Counted from the first letter of the stretch, positions 49,910-59,683 are shown. The stretch: DNA of 64,000 nucleotides from Kovacikia minuta CCNUW1 (GCF_020091585.1 NZ_CP083582.1:5032536-5096535), one strand, 5' to 3'. The notes: generated by a model not told the origin, from the letters alone. Numbers and translations are program-made.

Positions 49910-50740
49910 ATGAGAACGCAGTCCAAGAAGATCATCATTCGTCCTGGCAGGCAGCCCTTAGCGGAAGCAGTCCAAGAATTTTGGGACTATCGGGATCTGC
50001 TCTGGATGCTGACAGTCCGGCAGGTCAGTGTCCGCTACAAACAAACTGCCATTGGAATTGCCTGGGTTTTACTCCAACCCCTGGCAGCAATGGTAATCTT
50101 CACCATCATTTTTGGCTACTTTGCGAAACTGCCAACCGATGGGCTGCCGTACCCGATTTTTGTTTACTCAGCCCTGGTGCTGTGGACTTTATTTTCGGAA
50201 GGCTTATCACGGGCAGGCACCAGCCTGATTGCCGATGAAAAGCTGATTACAAAAGTTTATTTTCCCCGCCTAATTATTCCATTAGCTGCGGTCGGCTCCG
50301 CCTGGATTGACTTTACCATCTCCTTACTGGTGCTCCTGCCGCTGACCTACCTGTATGGTCTGCGACCAACCTGGAGTTTGCTGCTGATCCCCGTTGCAAT
50401 GGTTATCACGATGGTGCTGTCGTCCGGAGTTGCGATGCTGCTGGCAGCGTTAAACATCAAATACCGGGATTTTCAGTACACTGTTCCGTTTCTGATTCAA
50501 ATCTGGTTGTATGCGTCGCCTGTGGTTTATTCCACCAGTATTGTGCCAGAGCCAATTCGCCCGTTCTACTACCTGAACCCAATGGCAGGGCTGATTGGGT
50601 TATCGCGGTTCGCCGTCACCGGGCAGGGCAGTATTCCCTGGATGGGGTTGGGGGTTTCGGTAGGCGTGGCGATCGCGTTTTTCCTGCTTGGCTCCACCGT
50701 TTTCCGGCAAGTTGAACGTAGTTTTGCAGACGTGATTTAG
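49910..50740 (+). CDS. ABC-2 transporter permease for polysaccharide export
   Basis: The 276-residue protein is a Wzm/TagG-type permease with about six spans. RDLLWMLTVRQVSVRYKQTA and IGIAWVLLQPLAAMVIFTII form the conserved start, FSEGLSRAGTSLIADEKLIT lies in the middle and AALNIKYRDFQYTVPFLIQI near the end. It moves an undecaprenyl-linked glycan across the inner membrane together with the ATPase encoded 7 bases downstream. ATG 49910 is chosen. It opens the glycan cluster. Confidence 0.92.
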   Translation: MRTQSKKIIIRPGRQPLAEAVQEFWDYRDLLWMLTVRQVSVRYKQTAIGIAWVLLQPLAAMVIFTIIFGYFAKLPTDGLPYPIFVYSALVLWTLFSEGLSRAGTSLIADEKLITKVYFPRLIIPLAAVGSAWIDFTISLLVLLPLTYLYGLRPTWSLLLIPVAMVITMVLSSGVAMLLAALNIKYRDFQYTVPFLIQIWLYASPVVYSTSIVPEPIRPFYYLNPMAGLIGLSRFAVTGQGSIPWMGLGVSVGVAIAFFLLGSTVFRQVERSFADVI

Positions 50741-50747
50741 AGCAGGT

Positions 50748-51989
50748 ATGGAACCCATCATTTCAGCAAGAGGACTGGGAAAATCCTACCAGATCCGGAC
50801 AGGTGAAAGGAAACGCTATCACACGCTGCGGGACGATCTGATTGAGGCGGCGCGTAATTTGACCCAGGGTAAATGGGGGCGATCGCCCACGGAAGAGTTT
50901 TGGGCACTCAAAGACATTGACCTGGATATCTATCCGGGGGAAGTCGTGGGCATCATTGGTCGCAACGGTGCAGGCAAAAGTACCCTGCTAAAAATCCTGT
51001 CGCGGGTTGTGCAACCTACCACGGGAGAAGCCGCTTTACACGGTCGAGTTGCGTCTCTGCTAGAAGTGGGAACGGGCTTTCATCCAGAGTTGACCGGACG
51101 CGAAAACATTTTCATGAGCGGTGCCGTTTTGGGCATGCAAAAAGCTGAGATCCGGCGCAAGTTTGATGAAATTGTGGCATTTGCGGAAGTCGAGAAGTTT
51201 TTGGATACCCCCGTTAAACGCTACTCCTCTGGAATGTATGTGCGCTTAGCCTTTGCCGTAGCAGCCCACCTGGAACCAGATATTCTGCTGGTGGATGAAG
51301 TCCTGGCAGTGGGGGATGCCGCCTTTCAAAAGAAATGCCTGGGCAGAATGGAAGATGTGGCGACAAAAGGGCGAACAGTACTATTTGTTAGCCACAATAT
51401 GAGCATTATGCAATCGCTATGTGAAAAAACCTTTTTATTAGACAAAGGAAAGCTGATTGAGCAGGGTTCAACCTCAGAAGTGATTAATCACTATTTGCAA
51501 TCCGAAATTTCAAAAGAAGTTGTTCCCCTTACAGAACGAAACGATCGTTCCGGTGATGGCAGTGTAAGGCTGACCTTCCTTGAAATTGAAAGCACAGATG
51601 AAGACAAGATTATCCGCTCTAATAGTCGGCTAAAACTAACGATTCACTATAGGAGTGAAAATGATCTGCTGCATCCTCAATTTCTTGTCGGCATCTACGA
51701 TTACTCCAATACAGGTATTTTTCTGTTAGATAGTGATGCTGTTGGAAAGTTACCAGAATCCCTTCCGGCTGTGGGAAGTGTCAGTTGCATAACCGATCCA
51801 ATCAATATGACTCCAGGGCAATGCTATGTCAACGTTGCCTTACTTAAAGGGAAAGTCATGGCTGACTACATTCAGTACGCAGCACAATTCGATGTGGAGT
51901 TTGGCGATATTTATGAATCTGGTAAAGTTCCTCCACGCAGTTGGGTAATGTGTGTCCTAAAACATGAGTGGTCAATTCATGAAAACTAA
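50748..51989 (+). CDS. ABC transporter ATPase with C-terminal carbohydrate-binding-type domain (Wzt-like)
   Basis: The 413-residue protein has an N-terminal ATPase with Walker A GRNGAGKST, signature YSSGMYVRLAFAVA and Walker B ILLVDEVLAVGD. Residues about 270-413 form an extra beta-rich domain (RLTFLEIES..., SRLKLTIHYRSEN, GSVSCITDPINMTPGQCYVN), the position and pattern of the Wzt C-terminal domain. That domain recognises a modified non-reducing end before export. It couples to Wzm upstream and overlaps the kinase-like/methyltransferase gene downstream. Confidence 0.92.
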   Translation: MEPIISARGLGKSYQIRTGERKRYHTLRDDLIEAARNLTQGKWGRSPTEEFWALKDIDLDIYPGEVVGIIGRNGAGKSTLLKILSRVVQPTTGEAALHGRVASLLEVGTGFHPELTGRENIFMSGAVLGMQKAEIRRKFDEIVAFAEVEKFLDTPVKRYSSGMYVRLAFAVAAHLEPDILLVDEVLAVGDAAFQKKCLGRMEDVATKGRTVLFVSHNMSIMQSLCEKTFLLDKGKLIEQGSTSEVINHYLQSEISKEVVPLTERNDRSGDGSVRLTFLEIESTDEDKIIRSNSRLKLTIHYRSENDLLHPQFLVGIYDYSNTGIFLLDSDAVGKLPESLPAVGSVSCITDPINMTPGQCYVNVALLKGKVMADYIQYAAQFDVEFGDIYESGKVPPRSWVMCVLKHEWSIHEN

Positions 51990-53415
51990 TCTGGCTAAAA
52001 ATCGAATTCCTAGTGAAGAAATTACATTTCACCCTTTATCCTATGCCGATCGCAGTGGCAGACTTTTCTATTGGCGTGGCGAACTTTATCGTGCTGTATC
52101 CACTCAGCGCGCTTCTTTATATCGCAGCTTGTTTGAAAAGGGCATTGTACAGAATCTAGTCGAGAAGGGCTTGCTAGTAGAAACACAACTAACAACCCTG
52201 GAAATTGACCATTATGATCTTGTTCTAAAACATAAGTTAATTCACTCTGTTTCCTATGCCTATGAGTGGTGCGCTGCAATGCTTAAAGATGCAGCACTTT
52301 TGATGATTGAACTCAACCTAGAACTTGCAAAGTTTGATTTGTGTCTCCAAGATGCCCATCCCTGGAATATTTTGTTTGATGGTGCTACTCCACGCTACAT
52401 AGACTTCGGATCAATCATTCCTTTGCAATCACTTTCGCTGTTTCCTGCGGAAGAGGAGTTTAATCGGTTCTTTCTATACCCGCTCCTTCTCATGAGTAAA
52501 GGGCATGGTCGAATTGCGCGATCGTTCCTTCAAGATGGACAGGGTGTTTACCGAGCAGATTTGGCTGTCCTTACTCACCAACCCCTTAAAGGATTAAAAC
52601 CTAGGGATTTGAGTAAAACGATCCTTTCAACCTTTAGGAAAAAACTACCTAAACAATACTTAAAGTTAAAGGAATACTTTACGACTAACCATAAATCCAC
52701 TGTCTTTGGTCTTTCAATACAAGCTAGGACAATCTATTTTCAAAGTTTAAGGCAAAAAATTGAAAGTATTTCTCTGGCTAAGCCCAGAACAGAATGGTCA
52801 AACTACTATGAGGATTATTTTCCCGCGTTTCAGCCCTCTGCCGAATGGACACCAAAACATCAAAGCGTAGCACAGGTCGTGCATAGACTTAACCCTGAAT
52901 CTGTTTTAGATATTGGTAGCAATCAGGGTTGGTACTCGCAATTCTCGGCACTCAATAAAAGCCAGGTAATTGCTTTTGATCTTGATGAAACTTGCATTGA
53001 AAACTTATATTTGACTGCCAAGGCAGAGAATCTGTCAATTCTTCCATTAATCATGAGCTTTAGCCGACCTTCTCCAGGTTATGGCATCTGTAATCATTGG
53101 GCTGAATCAGCAATCAATCGCTTAAAGTGCGAGATGGTTTTTGCACTTGCCCTGGTTCATCATCTTGTCTTTAAGGAACTCCTGACTTTTGAACAGATTG
53201 TTGAAGGGTTGTCGAGCTTTTCGACCCGTTGGTTGCTTGTAGAATTTGTTCCTCCCGAAGACCAGTTTGTCAGGGAGTGGATGAGTGAGGAATTTGAGTG
53301 GTATACACTTGAAAATTTCATCTCCTGTTTAGAAAAGTATTTTCCCTCTATTGAACTATTGGAGTCCGATCCATCTCCTCGTAAGATTTTACTTTGTGCA
53401 AAAGAGGGGCTGTAG
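51964..53415 (+). CDS. kinase-like plus methyltransferase fusion in the glycan-export cluster
   Basis: The 483-residue protein has two parts. Residues about 10-240 look like a small-molecule kinase fold: LCLQDAHPWNILF resembles the catalytic loop (Asp...Asn) and TPRYIDFGS the DFG metal site; SGRLFYWRGELYRAVSTQ opens the fold. Residues about 300-480 form a class I methyltransferase (SVLDIGSNQGWYSQFSAL, VIAFDLDETCIENL, ALVHHLVF). Related proteins are annotated as NoeA-like methyltransferases with a kinase-like N-terminus. It overlaps the Wzt-type gene by 26 bases (ATG 51979 would give 11). By analogy with WbdD it may cap the glycan with phosphate and methyl groups. Confidence 0.75.
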   Translation: MSGQFMKTNLAKNRIPSEEITFHPLSYADRSGRLFYWRGELYRAVSTQRASLYRSLFEKGIVQNLVEKGLLVETQLTTLEIDHYDLVLKHKLIHSVSYAYEWCAAMLKDAALLMIELNLELAKFDLCLQDAHPWNILFDGATPRYIDFGSIIPLQSLSLFPAEEEFNRFFLYPLLLMSKGHGRIARSFLQDGQGVYRADLAVLTHQPLKGLKPRDLSKTILSTFRKKLPKQYLKLKEYFTTNHKSTVFGLSIQARTIYFQSLRQKIESISLAKPRTEWSNYYEDYFPAFQPSAEWTPKHQSVAQVVHRLNPESVLDIGSNQGWYSQFSALNKSQVIAFDLDETCIENLYLTAKAENLSILPLIMSFSRPSPGYGICNHWAESAINRLKCEMVFALALVHHLVFKELLTFEQIVEGLSSFSTRWLLVEFVPPEDQFVREWMSEEFEWYTLENFISCLEKYFPSIELLESDPSPRKILLCAKEGL

Positions 53416-53489
53416 AAACTATTCTTGTGTGGATGGGACGGTTGAAAGTTTTTGGATAAATCAGGCTGGAGAAGATTTTAGTTATCTAT

Positions 53490-54323
53490 ATGAGACAGCT
53501 TAAATCATTTATTAAAGAGCTTACGCCACCAATTATATTTAGGCTCTATCGATCGCAATCTTCCAGATATGGCTTCTTTGGAAACTATCAATCCTGGCAA
53601 GACGCCAAGCAAAAAACAACTGGATATAATGACTCTGAGATTCAGAATAAAGTGAAAAAAGCTCTTCTAGCAGTCAAGCAAGGGCAGGCTGTTTATGAAC
53701 GAGACTCCGTGTTATTTGAGCGAATTTACTACCCTTTCCCACTGCTGTCTGGGCTTCTGCGCATCGCAGCCGAGAATCAGGGAAGACTTTGTGTATTAGA
53801 TTTTGGCGGTTCTCTTGGAAGTTCTTACTATCAATGCAAAGACTTCCTCTCAGTTTTACAGAACTTGAGTTGGAACATTGTCGAACAGGCAGGTTTTGTA
53901 AGGTGCGGCAAGGAGTTTTTTGAAGATGAGCAGCTCAAGTTTTTTTATGATATTGATGCATGTCTGAAGGCAAAACAACCGGATGTGATTCTCCTTTCAA
54001 GCGTCATTCAATATCTAGAAACTCCTTATGATTTCCTGAGGATATTAATTGAACATAACTTCAAATATATTATTTTTGACCGAACTGCATTTGTGAAAGA
54101 GGGGAGAGATCGCCTCACAATTCAAAAAGTCCCTCCTGAAATTTATCCAGCAAGTTATCCTTCCTGGTTCTTTAACCTGGAGAAGTTCCTTAACGTTTTC
54201 ACAGAAAGATATGACTTAATTTTTGATTTTGATGCTCTGGATGTGGCAAATATTCCCTCCCAGTACAAAGGCTTTTTCTTTAAGAGGAAAGAGACTGTTC
54301 AATCTCAAAACACTGCTGCCTAG
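53490..54323 (+). CDS. methyltransferase of the TIGR04325 type
   Basis: The 277-residue protein has VLDFGGSLGSSYYQCKDFLS as the SAM-binding motif I, then WNIVEQAGFVRCGKEFF, and VILLSSVIQYLETPYDFL. The pattern is that of the TIGR04325 family, found in polysaccharide clusters and probably sugar-modifying. The gene is A+T-rich and 74 bases after the previous one. Confidence 0.78.
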   Translation: MRQLKSFIKELTPPIIFRLYRSQSSRYGFFGNYQSWQDAKQKTTGYNDSEIQNKVKKALLAVKQGQAVYERDSVLFERIYYPFPLLSGLLRIAAENQGRLCVLDFGGSLGSSYYQCKDFLSVLQNLSWNIVEQAGFVRCGKEFFEDEQLKFFYDIDACLKAKQPDVILLSSVIQYLETPYDFLRILIEHNFKYIIFDRTAFVKEGRDRLTIQKVPPEIYPASYPSWFFNLEKFLNVFTERYDLIFDFDALDVANIPSQYKGFFFKRKETVQSQNTAA

Positions 54324-54337
54324 CCTTGGAGGAATGG

Positions 54338-55342
54338 ATGACAGATTTAGAAGCCAATGCTCAACAACTTGCCGGTGCCAACATCTTAATTACCGGTGGA
54401 TTAGGATTCATTGGTTCTTCTTTGGCTCGTCGATTGGTAAAGCTTGGTGCCCATGTCACCCTGGTGGATAGTTTAATTCCCCAATATGGTGGCAATCTGT
54501 TCAATATTCACGACATTCAACATCAGGTGAAAGTCAACATTACCGATGTACGAGACCCCTATGCGATGGCGTATTTGATCCAAGGGCAGGATGTCTTGTT
54601 TAATCTGGCAGGGCAAACCAGCCACCTTGATTCGATGAAAGATCCCAAAGCTGATTTAGAAATTAATGCATCTGCCCAGCTATCCATTCTGGAAGCCTGT
54701 CGGCAACATAATTCTGGGATCAAAATCGTGTTTGCCAGCACTCGTCAACTCTACGGCAAACCCGATTATTTGCCTGTGGACGAAGCACACCCAATTCGTC
54801 CGGTAGACGTGAACGGAATTAACAAATTGGCAGGAGAGTGGTATCACCTGCTTTACAACAATGTGTATCAGATTCGCGCCTGTGCCCTGCGGTTGACCAA
54901 CACCTACGGTCCTGGTATGCGCGTTAAGGATGCACGCCAAACATTTTTGGGCATCTGGATTCGTAACTTGATTGAAGGCAAACCAATTTTGGTCTACGGA
55001 GATGGTATGCAGTTGCGAGACTTTAACTACGTCGATGACGCGGTAGAAGCACTGCTGCTAGCAGCAATCAGTTCCGAGGCAGGTGGGGAGGTATTCAACC
55101 TGGGTAGCACGGAGTCTATCAATCTGAAAGATCTGGCAGCACTGATGGTAGAGCTATACCCCAGTGGGAACTATGAAATTGTGCCCTTTCCAGGAGAACT
55201 GAAGGCGATCGACATTGGGGACTACTATAGCGACTATACGAAGGCGCGCAAAGTGTTGGGGTGGTCGCCCCAGGTATCCCTCCGCGAAGGTCTGCAACGC
55301 AGCCTGGACTATTACATTCAGCACCATACCCACTACTGGTAA
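54338..55342 (+). CDS. NAD-dependent epimerase/dehydratase
   Basis: The 334-residue extended SDR has the NAD-binding loop ITGGLGFIGSSLARRL, the FNLAGQTSHLDSMK block, and RLTNTYGPGMRVKDARQTFL. The usual catalytic YxxxK reads NGINK (DVNGINKLAGEWYHL), so the Tyr is Asn. I recall a family with this same NGINK feature, so it may be a genuine subgroup and not a mutation. It probably makes or modifies a nucleotide sugar for the cluster. ATG 54338 has GGAGG five bases upstream; an in-frame TTG at 54326 is less likely. Confidence 0.83.
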   Translation: MTDLEANAQQLAGANILITGGLGFIGSSLARRLVKLGAHVTLVDSLIPQYGGNLFNIHDIQHQVKVNITDVRDPYAMAYLIQGQDVLFNLAGQTSHLDSMKDPKADLEINASAQLSILEACRQHNSGIKIVFASTRQLYGKPDYLPVDEAHPIRPVDVNGINKLAGEWYHLLYNNVYQIRACALRLTNTYGPGMRVKDARQTFLGIWIRNLIEGKPILVYGDGMQLRDFNYVDDAVEALLLAAISSEAGGEVFNLGSTESINLKDLAALMVELYPSGNYEIVPFPGELKAIDIGDYYSDYTKARKVLGWSPQVSLREGLQRSLDYYIQHHTHYW

Positions 55343-55349
55343 CCCCGCC

Positions 55350-56447
55350 ATGATTGGAATGAATGATTTTCGGGCAGAACCAGAGGCCCTTCGACAACAG
55401 GAGTTTGCCGCCCTTGAGCGGGTGCTGCGTTCTGGGTGGTATGTGCTGGGGCAGGAGTTGAAGACCTTTGAAACTTCCTGGGCGCAGCGATGTGGGGTTG
55501 GTTTCACGGTGGGTGTCGGCAATGGGATGGATGCGATCGAGATTGGCTTGCGGGCGATCGGGATTGGTTCTGGCGATGAAGTCATTACGACCCCCATGAC
55601 CGCATTTGCTACTGTATTAGCTGTGATTCGAGCAGGCGCAACTCCTGTCCTGGCAGATATTGACCCGGAAACAGCTTTGTTAGACCCGTTGAGTGTAGAA
55701 CGGTGTCTGTCATCCCGAACAAAGGCAGTGTTGCTGGTGCATTTGTACGGACAAATGCGGGAAATGACGGGGTGGATGGCATTGTGTGCAGGTAGGGGCA
55801 TTCATCTTCTGGAGGATTGTGCCCAGGCCCATTTAGCCAGTGTCTCTGGTAAAGTGGCGGGAAGCTTTGGCACCTGGGGCGCTTACAGTTTTTACCCAAC
55901 AAAAAACTTGGGAGCCATTGGTGATGGAGGGGCACTGGTAACGCATGTAGCAGCGATCGCCCAACAAGCCCAAATCCTACGAAATTACGGACAGACCGAA
56001 CGCTACCACCATCCAGAGTTGGGCTTAAACAGCCGTTTGGATGAGTTGCAGGCTGCTCTACTTTCTGTTCGCCTGACGTGGTTGGAAGAATTTACTGCCC
56101 GACGACAGCAAATTGCTCAGGCCTACTACGCAGGCATTAAAAACCCCCACATTCTACTTCTGGCACAGCCTGCCGCTGCTGAAAATCATGTTTATCATCT
56201 ATTTGTAATTCGCTGTCAGCAACGGCAGCGGTTGAGCGCTTATTTGACTGAAAAAGGGATTGCGAACCTGAGTCACTATCCCATCCCAATTCACCGACAG
56301 CCGCCCTGTCAGAATGTGAGATGTGACCCCAACGGTCTAGTTCAGGCTGAGGTTCACGCAGCCCAATGCCTGTCGATTCCCTGTCATCCTCAGATGAGCG
56401 ATCGTGATGTTGCTTACGTGATTGAGGTGATGAATGAATACAAGTAA
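55350..56447 (+). CDS. DegT/DnrJ/EryC1/StrS-family sugar aminotransferase
   Basis: The 365-residue PLP enzyme has FTVGVGNGMDAIEIGLRAIG (PLP phosphate), EVITTPMTAFATVLAVIRAG, HLLEDCAQAHLASVSGK (Asp of PLP) and FYPTKNLGAIGDGGAL with the Schiff-base Lys. It would aminate a nucleotide-linked keto sugar, likely fed by the epimerase 7 bases upstream. ATG 55350 is preferred to an upstream extension. It overlaps the next gene by 14 bases. Confidence 0.92.
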   Translation: MIGMNDFRAEPEALRQQEFAALERVLRSGWYVLGQELKTFETSWAQRCGVGFTVGVGNGMDAIEIGLRAIGIGSGDEVITTPMTAFATVLAVIRAGATPVLADIDPETALLDPLSVERCLSSRTKAVLLVHLYGQMREMTGWMALCAGRGIHLLEDCAQAHLASVSGKVAGSFGTWGAYSFYPTKNLGAIGDGGALVTHVAAIAQQAQILRNYGQTERYHHPELGLNSRLDELQAALLSVRLTWLEEFTARRQQIAQAYYAGIKNPHILLLAQPAAAENHVYHLFVIRCQQRQRLSAYLTEKGIANLSHYPIPIHRQPPCQNVRCDPNGLVQAEVHAAQCLSIPCHPQMSDRDVAYVIEVMNEYK

Positions 56448-57399
56448 TGCAGCGACTTCAACTGAACACTTTTGTACGTTGTTCGATCGTAACTACCTCC
56501 CCTTAGGCATGACGCTCCATGCATCGCTGATACGCCATGCCCAACCCTTTCATCTCTGGATTCTTTGCATGGATGAACAGGTTGAACAGCAGTTAAACCA
56601 AATTGCGCTGCCCCACGTCACCCTGATTCCCTTAAAGCAGGTAGAAACACCTGAATTGCTGGCAGTAAAAGCTGGACGGACAGCAGGGGAATATTGTTGG
56701 ACCCTCACACCCTTTATTTTCCAGGCAGTTTTTGAGCGAGATGCGACTGTTGAACAGGTTACCTATTTAGACGCCGACCTTTTCTTTTTCGATCATCCCC
56801 AAATTTTGTTGAATGAACTCAAGCAAAGCCAAAAGCATGTGTTGATAACGGAACATGCTTATGCTCCTGAACACGAATATCGAGTTCCAATTAATGGACG
56901 ATATTGTGTCCAGTTCGTCACTTTTCGTAGAACTAAAGCAGCTACTAAAGTGATGCGATGGTGGCAAGAGCGCTGTTTACAGTGGTGCTTTAATCGCGTT
57001 GAAGAGGAAAAGTTTGGTGATCAACGTTATCTAGATTATTGGACTGAACAGTTTGCTGAGGAAGTGCATGTAGTGCAGCAAGTTGAAAAAACGCTTGCCC
57101 CCTGGAATGTTAACTATTTTGGTCAAAACAAAGATAAATTAAAACCAGTTTTTTATCACTATCATGGATTGAGAATTGTCAGCCCAACAAAAGTTCGTTT
57201 GTATTTTGAATACCCTATTGGAAAGCAAGGATTAGCCCTATATAATTACTATCTGGCTTCTCTTTTGGATCAAAGTAAAATCCTCACCTCCCTCGGCATC
57301 CCTATTCCTTGTACTCCAGTCCCCAAACAAAGTTTTTCGGCTTTAAGACATCTAAAGTTACGCCTCAATCGGCAAATTGCCTTTCGAAGTATTGGTTGA
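56434..57399 (+). CDS. glycosyltransferase (GT-A type)
   Basis: The 321-residue protein starts its GT-A fold with FCTLFDRNYLPLGMTLHASL, has the metal-binding DxD in VTYLDADLFFFDHP (near residue 110) and a late YFGQNKDKLKPVFYHYHGLR block. It resembles nucleotide-diphospho-sugar transferases of the GT8/GT32-like kind in O-antigen clusters. It overlaps the aminotransferase gene by 14 bases. The sugar specificity cannot be told. Confidence 0.8.
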   Translation: MNTSNAATSTEHFCTLFDRNYLPLGMTLHASLIRHAQPFHLWILCMDEQVEQQLNQIALPHVTLIPLKQVETPELLAVKAGRTAGEYCWTLTPFIFQAVFERDATVEQVTYLDADLFFFDHPQILLNELKQSQKHVLITEHAYAPEHEYRVPINGRYCVQFVTFRRTKAATKVMRWWQERCLQWCFNRVEEEKFGDQRYLDYWTEQFAEEVHVVQQVEKTLAPWNVNYFGQNKDKLKPVFYHYHGLRIVSPTKVRLYFEYPIGKQGLALYNYYLASLLDQSKILTSLGIPIPCTPVPKQSFSALRHLKLRLNRQIAFRSIG

Positions 57400-57432
57400 C
57401 TTGGTTATTTCTGGAAAACCAAAATATTTTTT

Positions 57433-58359
57433 ATGAGCCTGGTGGAAGCCAATTCTGTATATCTCATTATTCCGGTTCATAACCGCAAGGAACTGACCTT
57501 GACTTGTATAGAAAATCTTAGTCGTCAGGGTGCTTTAGAAACCTACTGCGTAATTGTTGTGGATGATGGTTCAACGGATGGAACGGGTTCAGCAATTTGT
57601 ACTCTATACCCAGAAGTAATTGTTTTAAGAGGAGATGGAAATCTGTGGTGGACAGGGGCGGTTTCAATGGGTATGGAATACGCCATCTCTAAAGGTGCTA
57701 ACTATCTGATTTGGTTGAATGATGATTGTTTACCGCAAGCAGGTGCGATCGAAGTATTACTAGATATCGTCAAACAGAACTCTCAGGTAATTGCAGGCGG
57801 ACAATCTTTAGATCCCAGAACGGGTGAACCAAGTTATGGTGGTGTTCTTTTAAAACAAGGGAAAATACGACCAGTCCATGCCCCTCAAACTGTTTCTGTA
57901 CCATGTGAAGGGTTAAATGGTAATTTCGTGTGTCTGTCTAAAGCAGTTGTGCAATCAATAGGGTATCCCAATAATCAATGGTTTCCCCAGTATCATGGGG
58001 ATACTGCCTATACTCACAGGGCAAAAAAGCATGGGTACAAGCTGGTCATTGCGGGGAACGCGATCGCCCATTGTAAGAACGATCATATCTATTTGCCATC
58101 TGTAGAGTATTGGTTGCAAACCGATCGTTCTCCCTGGGATATTTGGTCCGAGCTTTTTAAGATTAAATCCGCTAATTATTGGAAAGCTGAACTTGGTCTT
58201 TACACAGAGTTTTTTGGTGGATTGGGATTTTGGTTTTATCTACGCGATCGCCTTTTCAGATTTCTAATCATTACTTTCATTATGGTCATTCTTCCACTTA
58301 AATATCGGACAAAGTTGATTCCCTTATTCACCTGGTTAAAAGCAGCTACAAATAATTAA
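57433..58359 (+). CDS. family 2 glycosyltransferase
   Basis: The 308-residue protein is a GT2 (rhamnosyltransferase-like). IIPVHNRKELTLTCIENLSR opens the fold, VVDDGSTDGTG and LIWLNDDCLPQAGA hold the nucleotide and metal Asp residues, and GLNGNFVCLSKAV follows. There is a hydrophobic C-terminal helix (FLIITFIMVILPLK) that may tether it to the membrane. It lies 33 bases after the previous gene. Confidence 0.88.
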   Translation: MSLVEANSVYLIIPVHNRKELTLTCIENLSRQGALETYCVIVVDDGSTDGTGSAICTLYPEVIVLRGDGNLWWTGAVSMGMEYAISKGANYLIWLNDDCLPQAGAIEVLLDIVKQNSQVIAGGQSLDPRTGEPSYGGVLLKQGKIRPVHAPQTVSVPCEGLNGNFVCLSKAVVQSIGYPNNQWFPQYHGDTAYTHRAKKHGYKLVIAGNAIAHCKNDHIYLPSVEYWLQTDRSPWDIWSELFKIKSANYWKAELGLYTEFFGGLGFWFYLRDRLFRFLIITFIMVILPLKYRTKLIPLFTWLKAATNN

Positions 58360-58380
58360 AGTGATTAAGCATAAAGTTCT

Positions 58381-59683
58381 ATGAAAGTTGCCTATGATAT
58401 TTCGCTTTTGGGCACAGGATATATCAACCCAAAATCAAGAACGGGTATTTTCAGAGTGGCAGAGGCACTGTTCCTGGAATTGGGGCTTCAGAAGCCTATT
58501 GATCTCTTTGCGGTTCCCCTAAATGAGCAAAGCAGTATTTGGGACAGTATCAGTGCGAAATACTACTTTCAAGCCCTCCATCCTGAACTGGAAAGTCATT
58601 TCTGCTCAATTTATTCAAGCAATTCTCACCTGGAGAGACTTTATCAAAGTGTTATCAAATTACAGCGAACTTTAATTCAAAATTCTATTCAAACAAAGCC
58701 TTTCAGTTACAAATTAGCGCTGACACTTCGGCTTCCATTTGATTGGTTAGCTGCTTGGGATGGAAATCTACAATTTGATCGCACGAGTTATGATGTTTAT
58801 CATTCTGTTTATTATGCTCTCCCTGATAGAAAAATCCTAGGAAATTTACCACGCATTCTAACTATCCATGATTTAATTCCTGTTTTATATCCTGAGTGGA
58901 TGAGCACTAAAAAAACTCGTCAATTTCAAAGGATTCTGAACAGTATTGATCGCGATCGGGATTGGATTATTTGCAATTCTCAGCATACGAAGCAGGATTT
59001 TTGTCATTACACCGGGATGGATGACGATCGGGTTTTTGTAACACCCTTAGCGGTTGCCAGTTTTTTTCAACCTGTAACCGATACAACGCTCATTGCTGAA
59101 ACGTCACAGCGCTACCATATTCCCGATCGCCCTTATTTACTCAGCCTTGCCACCCTGGAACCTCGAAAAAATTTGGCGTTTCTCATTCGCTGCTTTTCTG
59201 AACTGATTAACGATGACCCGACTCTGGACTTAAATCTGGTGCTGGTTGGAGTGAGCGGCTGGAAAAACTCAGAAATCTTTGATGCAGCCCGTCAAAACCC
59301 CCAGCTTAGTTCACGCATTATTTTCACCGGATATCTACCAGACGAGGATTTGAGCGCCATTTACAGCGGAGCGACTGCCTTTGTCTACCCCTCGCTTTAT
59401 GAAGGATTTGGCTTACCCCCATTGGAAGCAATGCAATGTGGAACCACCCGTCATCACTTCCAATACAAGCTCCCTACCAGAAGTGGTTGGGGATGCTGGA
59501 ATTTTGATTGATCCCAGTCAGGAAGAGGATCTCTGTCAGGCAATTTCAAAGGTTACTCATGACGCTCAACTACGGGCAGAATTATCTCAACGAGCAATTC
59601 ACAGAGCCAGCAAATTTAGTTGGGCAACCTGCGCTCAGCAAACCGTCGAAGTTTACCGAATCGCAGCCGCTAACCGATTGTAA
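58381..59683 (+). pseudogene. family 4 glycosyltransferase, interrupted by a +1 frameshift
   Basis: The N-terminal part (to about residue 360) is a GT4 enzyme: PRILTIHDLIPVLYPEWMS, PYLLSLATLEPRKNLAFLIR and YPSLYEGFGLPPLEAMQCGT. The conserved end of that motif goes out of frame after GGAACC. The next frame continues PVITSNTSSLPEVVGDAGIL and runs to 59683, ending in the expected helix. One extra base at about 59441-59447 explains the break. The length is 3n+1. Mid-motif placement argues against a real stop. Confidence 0.83.

Noticed and set aside
51964-53415. Simple methyltransferase only
   Set aside because: The first 240 residues contain a kinase-like DxHxxN...DFG arrangement that a plain methyltransferase would not have.
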